A stretch of DNA of 14,127 bases from Chlamydomonas sphaeroides (taxonomy: Eukaryota > Chlorophyta > Chlorophyceae > Chlamydomonadales > Chlamydomonadaceae), in the NCBI GenBank assembly GCA_001662425.1, contig BDDC01001359.1:1-14127 (forward strand), given 5' to 3'. The stretch's first letter is position 1. Every line of letters starts with the position of its first letter. Below, in pieces: positions 8,425 to 14,127 of the stretch. A model generated the notes under the pieces. The model was not told where the DNA came from. It did no database searches and saw nothing but the letters and a program-made list of their open reading frames with translations. A program made the translations under genes and the position numbers.

Positions 8425-9877
8425 CACGGCCTGCAGCCGGCGCCGGGCAGCCGATGGGAGGTACGGCGGCTGGCTGCCAACCTCCCACACACCGCTCGCC
8501 TCCCGCACCCAGCGTGCCGTTACTCGGCTCACCTGGCTGTGGCTTGTGGTGCTTGGCCATTTTTGCGGTTACGCAAGCTGACGGACAACAAAGGGATGGC
8601 GGGGAAGGGAGGACTCAAGCGAGGATGGTCTGCGCTGTGGTGTCAAAGGATGGAGGTAGACAGGCTCATGGCGGATGATTGGAAGAGTAGTTTGCTTAAA
8701 AACTGCTTCAAGCAGACGGGACTAGCGTCGAGCACGGTGCAGGCATCGGCGCATGCACACCTCAACACCAGGCAACCTGCTGCCACCAGCTGACTCTGTC
8801 AACTACAGATTGTCATGGTACAATAGAGCACGTGACAGCAGCTGAGCACATCTCGCTATCGCGAAGCGTGGTATTGTTACTCAATAAAACGGTTCACGCG
8901 GCAAGGGCTGCGTCCACGCGTGCGTCGTGAACATTGTGTTGCAAGCGCAATGCACGAATGAGTGTAGTTGGTTCATCATGCCATTGCTCCATGCGGCACC
9001 CTGCCCGTGTGAGTTTCCCTGAGGGACCCTCACCACCAGCCGTCGTCGGCTAGTCCTCTAGTGCGCCCCTCCCGACACGCGCACTCGGCTGCCGGTGTCG
9101 TCTACAGACGACCCCCTGTGGCATCCTCCTGCATACCAAGACACTGACCCCCATGACTCGATGTGCTGCCATGTGTGTACGACTCATCCCCATGCTGCGC
9201 TACACGCGGTGCGCGCCGTCATAAGTCTCACCGCCGCTTCCGCGTGCCGACAGCGCTCCCCTCGGTGCCCTCGCTGCATGCCCCAGCCCTTGTTACCAAC
9301 GGGACAGCTCACACACGTACAGTCCGCTGAACCTCGAGCTGCGCTGCGGCCCTCACCCGCCTGCCTGATGCCAGTAGCTACTGACACATTGCACCTCTGA
9401 ATGGGGTGCGTACCAAGGCGGCCTTAGGCGGCGCAGAGTTCTGCCGCTTCAGCGCCAGGCGCTTCGGCGCATCCCACCCTCTCGCCGGACACCTGATTTT
9501 TAGATCCATTGCGAATCCTGTCATACTACACGTCACAACAGTCAAGCACATGTGTAGCCCAGGCACAACGCGCCGCCGTACTGGGCTTGCACGGCACAGC
9601 GCATGCATCCCGCCCTCCATGCCCACCGCCACACAGGCGCGTCACTTCTTGCGGCGAAGTCGCAGTGGCACCGCTAATGATAAACTAGAACGAAGTCAAA
9701 GAAGCTAGGCGTGGCAACGTCTGCCATGCACCCCAGGTAGCGGCAGAGCTCCACGGCTCCGTCGCCCGCAGGGCCGCAGTGTGAGCGGCCAGCGGTCAAC
9801 CCCAGACGCAGTGTGCGCCTCCCCGTGTACAGGTGCCCCCCTGCCCCCTGCCCCAACCCCCCTCGCCCGCCCCGCGC
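8425..9877. other. Intergenic stretch between two minus-strand genes; lower GC, no convincing gene
   Basis: It should contain the 3' UTR of the gene ending at 9878 and the 5' UTR and promoter of the gene starting at 8424. Base composition is visibly more balanced from about 8560 to 9720 than in the flanking genes. Open frames of up to 101 codons (9095-9400 and 9406-9708 on plus, 9378-9632 on minus) have no recognisable domain, no splice context and flat codon bias. Small inverted repeats occur, for example GTTCACG (8891) with CGTGAAC about 28 bp on, and AGCCG-TCGT-CGGCT near 9038-9051. No TTACA (minus-strand TGTAA) was found just downstream of 9878. Confidence 0.6.
8533..8560 (-). other. Possible leader exon or upstream start (MAKHHKPQP) with strong donor
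   Basis: Read leftward, AAAAATGGCCAAGCACC begins a short frame (MAKHHKPQP) that ends in CCAG followed by GTGAGC, a canonical donor. No nearby AG lets it join the 8424 frame in phase. Joining it at the available acceptors gives a frame that stops after about 75 codons. It may be an upstream ORF, a 5' UTR exon, or chance. Confidence 0.25.
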
Positions 9878-11436
9878 CTACGCGCCCCCCCGCCCCACGC
9901 CCGCCGCCGCCAGCGCGCCCTCCACCTCCGCGGGCTGCATGGCCAGCAGCAGCAGCCCCATGTGCCGCCCCGCGGCCTCGCTCAGCCCCTCCTCCAGCGG
10001 CACCGACAGGCAGCGGAAGGCCTACGGGAGGGGAGGGGGCGGGGGAGGAAGAGGGAGGGAGGGAGGGAGGGGGGGAGGGAGAAAAGAGGAGGCTCGCTTG
10101 GGTGTGGGCGGGGCGCTGCGTGCGGGCTGCGGTGGACGGCCGTGGTGGGCTGTGGGCACGCCGCAGCCGGGCCGGCGCTCCGAGGCAGCCGAGCCTGGGG
10201 CCGCGCCGCACGCCCTGCAGGCTCTCATCACTGGGCGCCCCCCGGGGCGCCCCCACCGCTCCACGCCCTCCCCTGCCCCCTTCCCCCCCCTCCCCCAGCC
10301 GGCCCCACCTGCAGCAGCGCCGCGCACTGGCCGTAGCTGTAGGGCGCCCAGCCGCCCCGCAGCAGGCGCAGGTACACGGCGTGCGGGAAGCGCAGCCCCG
10401 AGGGGCAGCAGCCGGGCGTGAGGGCGGCGGCGTCGGGATCGACGGGGCAGGGCCGCTCGTCGTCCGGCTCGGCGGCGCTGCCGGGGCCCGGGGCCTGCGC
10501 CCATTGCGGGCGGCCGGCCCTTTGCGCACCGCCGCGTGGTGGTTGGGGGGCCGCAGTGCGCGGCCCCAGCTGGGCGCCGCGTGCGGTGCGGAGCCAGTGC
10601 TGCTGCTGCTGCCGCTGCTGCTGCTGCTGCGGAGAGGCGGTCCCGCGGCTGGCAGCATGTGTTGCGGGTGGGCCCGGTGTAGCACCACCGCCGCCGCTGC
10701 CACGGTGGCGGGCCGCCGCCGCCGCCTGGCCGGCCCTTGCCCTTGCCCCTGCCCCGGCCCTTGCCCTTGCCTGCAGCGCCGCGAGCGCCGCCATGGCCTC
10801 CACCGCGGGCCCCGCCCCGAACGGGCCCGGGTGGTTGTAGGCTGCCTCGTCCAGCTCCTGCAGCAGGTCCTCGCTGGGGCAGTAGCCGCGGGAGGCCAGC
10901 GAAGACAGCAGCGACGACAGCTGGCAGGGGGACAGGCGGCGGAGCGAGGGCGCGTCCAGGCCGGGCAGCAGGTCGGACACGTCCGAGGCGGCGCAGGGCG
11001 GGGCCGCCTCGGCGGCGGCCGCAGCCAGGTGGGGCGCGGGCAGCGGGGCCGGAGCTGTGCCCTGCCTGCTGGCGGGTGACGCACGGGGGGCAAGGGGCGT
11101 TGTGGTGAAGTGGTCAACGGGGCTCGAGCGCACACGTGCCCAGCCCGGCCCCACCTAGCCGCCCTAGCCACCAGCTCATCCGCCAGCTGGGCAGGAGACA
11201 GGCCGCCGGCAGCTGCGCAACTGCAAGCTCGCCGCGAGGGCGCAGCTGGCCGGTGATGGTGCCACGCTGCTACCGCTGTTGAGTGGCCGGGCGGCGCTGG
11301 CGGCGGAGCGGGCTGGCCAAGCGTCTGCACACGGCGTCAGCAGGCGTGCGTTAGCCGTGGCTAGAAGATGACGGCCGTGCCCAGCCCACAGCGCGCGTCG
11401 CATACTCTGTGGTACCAACCTGCGACGGGCGGCCAT
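9878..11436 (-). CDS. OPR-like helical-repeat protein, putative organelle-targeted
   Basis: Firm exons, read leftward, are the one ending at 11155, then 11065-10309 and 10021-9878 (stop TAG 9880-9878). Phases match at both joins. The N-terminus fits an ATG at 11436 opening MAARRR and a stretch rich in Arg, Ala and Ser and poor in acidic residues, like a mitochondrial or plastid transit peptide. This needs a further short intron to shift frame. Two GT-AG choices fit: 11273-11213 (61 nt, giving 373 residues) or 11265-11187. The protein contains LSPAQLADELVARAAR, later LSPCQLSSLLSSLASRGY followed by CPSEDLLQELDEAAY, and then YSYGQCAALLQAFRCLSVPLEEGLSEAAGRH. These resemble octotricopeptide (OPR) repeats, the alga-expanded RNA-binding helix pairs of plastid and mitochondrial expression factors. 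The middle is low-complexity (Ala/Arg/Gly and poly-Gln). No RAP domain is seen. It is short for an OPR factor, and FASTK-like or another alpha-solenoid is the alternative. Confidence 0.55.
10591..10632 (-). repeat. CTG/CAG run coding for poly-Gln
   Basis: CTGCTGCTGCTG blocks broken by one CCG and one TGCGG code on the minus strand for a Gln run interrupted by an Arg (QQQQQRQQQQ). It lies in the disordered middle of the OPR-like protein. A GCCCTT-type hexamer repeat at about 10731-10770 codes for the neighbouring Ala-Arg-Ala-Gly stretch. Confidence 0.8.
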
Positions 11437-11841
11437 ACTTTTGTTGAGCGCCGACGTTGAACATGGGCGACCGTTGGGACAGAGTTGGCCCGCAATTTCA
11501 CCGCCGTCGACGCTATGCGCGCCAAACAATTAGATACGTCAGGCGCTGCTGCAGCAGGGCTCAGCGCCAGCTGGCTCTACCCCGAGGACAAGCGACTGAA
11601 AGTGCAAGCGTCCTTGCCGCAACGCGACTGGCGCGCTTTCAGCTAGAGGCTTACGTGTGGCGTATAGAGTGTAATGTGCACTTGGTTGTTAAACGCGCGC
11701 TGCGCTTGCCACTTTTGTGCTGACAAGGGGACGAGCGAAGCAATGCACAGCAGAAGTTGCTTCCGCGCTCTTCACTCTGTCTACTGAACCAAGGAATACC
11801 CAGAATACCTCCTAATGCTTTAGAGCGACGGAAGACGAAGG
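11437..11841. promoter_or_regulatory. Shared divergent promoter region (OPR-like gene left, DGS1-like gene right)
   Basis: About 405 bp separate the inferred start codons of two genes pointing away from each other, so both promoters and 5' UTRs should lie here. The stretch is less GC-rich than the genes and holds AT-containing pieces such as ATTAGATACG (near 11530) and CGTATAGAG (near 11660). No TATA box or known element can be assigned with confidence. Confidence 0.45.
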
Positions 11842-14079
11842 ATGGCTGCGGATGTTGCACGAGCTGCCATTTTAGAGGCGTGGCAGAGGCTGCGCAAGGA
11901 GGCATCGCACGTGCACATAGCACTATGGATCACTCCAGACACGCTGGCTGTCTGCGGGCTTGACGAGGTGATCATCACAGGGTTCTGCGGAAAGCGCAGG
12001 GCTGCGAGACTGGCTCCCCGGCATGGAAGGGTGGTGCACGTTGCTGGTGGTCGCCATGGAAAAGGGGAAGGTGTCAAGTTGTCCTTTCCATCGGAGGCAC
12101 GCCTTACCTGCCCACGCCGCCCCTCGCCGCCCCTCGCAGATCGAGGCGCAGTCCGCGCTTTTTGCGCTCCGTGCCCTACCTTCAGCTGAGGAGCACGGCC
12201 TGGCCGAGGCCTGGCTCCGCGCCCTGCAGTGTGCGCAGCTGGCGCATGACAGGTCCGATGCGGGAGGGTGCGGGGGGCGGGTGGGGCGGGGACACAGCGG
12301 CCGCCCTCCCTGCGCACGCCCCACTGACCCCCCTTCCCCCCCTTCTCCCCCTCAGGCTGCTCCGCGACCTGCATGATGTGGAGCGCAACCTGGCCTTCTG
12401 GCAGGTGCGTGCCAGCAGCGCCCCAGGGCGGGGGGCATTGCCCGGGGGCACGGTACGCGGGTACAGGCCCCCTAGCGCCGCCGCCTTGCCCTGCCGCCTC
12501 TGCCGCGTGGCTCCAAGGGCCGAACCCCTCCTCCCTGGCCCCCCACTTCCTCCGCCCCCGCTCCGCAGGCCACCATGGCCTCGGGCGGCTCCTGGCAGCA
12601 CGGCGCCTTCATGCTGCTGGCGAGGGGGCCCGCGTCCTTCGCCGCCGACGTGGCGGCGGCGGCGCGGCGCGCAGCGCGCTGGGCGGAGGCGGAGCTGCGG
12701 CAGCGGGGGCTGCGGCCTCCGCTGCCCTCGCTGGCTGCCTGGTGGCGTGTCGAGGGCGGCGAGGAGCAGGGTGGCGGCGGCGAGGAGGGGGCGGCGCGCG
12801 GGGGCGGCAGCGCCACCGACATGATGCAGCAGCGGGTGGGCCGGAGGGAGAGAGCAGGGGCAGAAGGGGCGGAGGAGCAGGAGGGTTGGGGGCTGGGGTA
12901 GAATGGGGTGGACTGGGGTTGGGGGCCTGGCGCGGGGCGCCTTTTCTATGGCGTTGCATGCTGGTACGTGAGAGGCGGGTTAGGTCACGGGGCAAGCGGA
13001 CCAGGGCGGCGCGCTGCACGCACACCTGGCAGCGCAGGGGCCGTGTCCCAGCAGCTCGGGGGGGGGGGCGGGCCCTGGCGTGCGCTGCCCAATGACCTGT
13101 GCCTGCCGACCCCGCCCGGCTCGCCCCTTTGCCCCCAGGTGCTGCTGCTGCTGGGGCTGCGCTCGCGGCTGGCGGTGGCTCTGGCGGCGCTCACGCAGGC
13201 GGCGGGTGCGGTGCAAGGCGGGGGGGGGCTTACGCCGCTGCGGTGCGGTGCAGGGGGGGGCCGGGGCGGGGGAGCACAGGGCCACTGGGGCCGGGGTAAC
13301 ACGGGTTGCCCTGATGCCATGGCTGCCGCCGCCCCTCACGGCATGTGCCCGCGCTGGGCTCGGCCTGCGCCCGACGTGCCCCCTCCCCGGCCGCCTACCC
13401 GCTCCCTGCCGCAGCCGGCCTCCGGCTGTCGCCGCAGCAGCTGGCGGCGCACCCGCACCCGCAGCCGGGCTTCGCCGCATCGGGCACAGCAGCTGGCGCG
13501 AGCACCGGCCCCGACCTGCAGGTGCGGCCGCCGCTACCATCCCCTCCGCATCGCACCGCACCGCGCCGCACCTCGCTGCAGTTGCCGCGGCCAAGGGGCG
13601 GAGGGCGCTCCAGGCTGCGGCGCACCTGGCGTCCTGCAGTACGCTGGCGGCCCCGGCTGCGGGGCGCCGGTCCCGGCCCGTGACATGACGCGCGGCGGCG
13701 CCGTTTGGCCCCTACCCTGTCCCCGCCCGCCCTGGCCAGGCGGTGGAGGCGGCTCTGCGCGCCACCGTGGTGGGCATGCGGGGTGCGCTGGAGGGCCTGC
13801 TGCTGCCCGGGACGCAGGGCGGCGGCGCCCACGGCGGCTCGCTGGCCTCGCAGCTGGCGGCGCTGCTGGACCTGCTGCGCCTCAGCCCGCAGCAGCAGCA
13901 GCAGCAGCAGCATGGGCCGGCGGCGGCGGTGGAAGAGGAATCGCAGGGCGCGGCCGCGGCCAAGGGGGCTGCCCCGAGCTCTGCCCCGGGCTCAGCCCCG
14001 GCGGCGCTGGTGCTGTCGTCGGGCGGCGGGTCCGCCAGGGCCGCGCTAAGCGCCGCCAGGCGCGCGGCGGCGCTGTCGG
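11842..14079 (+). CDS. DGS1: DGS1/NCA2-family mitochondrial membrane protein (3' partial, seven exons seen)
   Basis: Homologue of Arabidopsis DGS1 (suppressor of the dgd1 galactolipid mutant; yeast NCA2 family), a mitochondrial membrane protein linked to lipid transfer. Exons are 11842 to an uncertain donor, 12140-12252, 12356-12404, 12569-12835, 13139-13205, 13415-13521 and 13740-14079. All borders from 12140 on are GT-AG with matching phase. The diagnostic segment is LLRDLHDVERNLAFWQ, then ATMASGGSWQ, then FMLLARGPASFAADV. As I recall the plant protein, its N-terminal region has the same layout: a short helix ending in FW, then FM-x4-RGP-x-FV. VLLLLGLRSRLAVALAAL matches the following helix. 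The two membrane segments and the conserved C-terminal NCA2 part would be beyond the window. The ATG at 11842 opens MAADVARAAILEAW. Phase-0 donors for exon 1 exist near 11910, 11970 and 12028 and I cannot choose between them. A Gly/Glu-rich insert, a His/Pro/Gly/Ala segment and seven Gln codons (CAG, 13890-13910) enlarge it relative to the plant protein. Confidence 0.8.
13890..13910 (+). repeat. (CAG)7 coding for poly-Gln
   Basis: Seven perfect CAG codons in exon 7 of the DGS1-like gene, directly after LLRLSP and before a Gly/Ala/Pro-rich stretch. Confidence 0.95.
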
Positions 14080-14127
14080 GTGGGTGGGTGGGGGGCTTGC
14101 TGGGCTAGGGGAGCAGGGGTGGGAGGG
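14080..14127 (+). other. Start of the next intron of the DGS1-like gene
   Basis: GTGGGT at 14080 follows a phase-1 codon of exon 7 and is followed by G-rich sequence of the kind that opens the other introns here. Reading through reaches a stop at 14106-14108, which supports splicing. The gene continues beyond the window. Confidence 0.65.

Noticed and set aside
8533..8560. MAKHH as the start of a PHF5A-like splicing factor
   Set aside because: Only the first five residues agree and none of the Cys-rich zinc-binding sequence follows.
8883..8888. AATAAA polyadenylation signal on the plus strand
   Set aside because: No plus-strand gene ends nearby; both neighbours are on the minus strand.
9406..9708. 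100-codon plus-strand open frame and its 84-codon minus-strand partner (9378-9632)
   Set aside because: No domain, no biased codon use and no splice signals; left as possible repeat remnant rather than a gene.
10021..10090. GGGA-rich run as a stand-alone repeat element
   Set aside because: It is the reverse complement of the C-rich 3' end of an intron in the minus-strand gene.
9781..11079. 432-codon plus-strand open frame
   Set aside because: Antisense shadow of the OPR-like gene; composition is Arg/Ala/Gly/Pro only.

Overview
This is nuclear DNA from a eukaryote, most likely a green alga (Chlorophyta). The signs are very high GC, genes in many short exons with canonical GT/AG borders, long C-rich tracts before acceptors, and proteins whose closest relatives belong to the plant lineage: a plant-type RecQ5 helicase, a DGS1/NCA2 mitochondrial membrane protein and an OPR-like helical repeat protein. 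The high GC gives long open frames on both strands, and most of these are chance shadows of the real exons. I see no CRISPR array, tRNA, rRNA or complete transposon.

Layout. Positions 1-3340 (+): the 3' nine exons of a RecQ helicase closest to plant RECQ5/human RECQL4, with its 5' end outside the window. 3341-4602: a convergent intergenic stretch with a GGTGGC repeat and one exon-like fragment. 4603-8424 (-): a four-exon gene for a large, low-complexity, probably nuclear protein with an unrecognised Cys/His/Trp-rich C-terminal module. 8425-9877: an intergenic stretch of lower GC, holding the 3' flank of the next gene and the promoter and leader of the previous one. 9878-11436 (-): a gene for an organelle-type helical-repeat protein (OPR-like) with a transit-peptide-like N-terminus. 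11437-11841: a short, less GC-rich divergent promoter. 11842-14079 (+): the first seven exons of a DGS1/NCA2 homologue, which runs off the right edge.

There is no sign that the four genes form one system. The helicase is a DNA-maintenance protein, and the 4603-8424 protein is of unknown role. The divergent pair (OPR-like and DGS1-like) may both serve organelles, so a shared promoter is possible but is only inference. The points most worth a second look are the unidentified Cys/His/Trp module, a GC-AG intron inside the RecQ motif VI coding sequence, the G-rich-start/C-rich-end design of the introns, and the repeat-built low-complexity regions. Exon borders come from reading splice signals and matching intron phases by eye; no transcript evidence was available.
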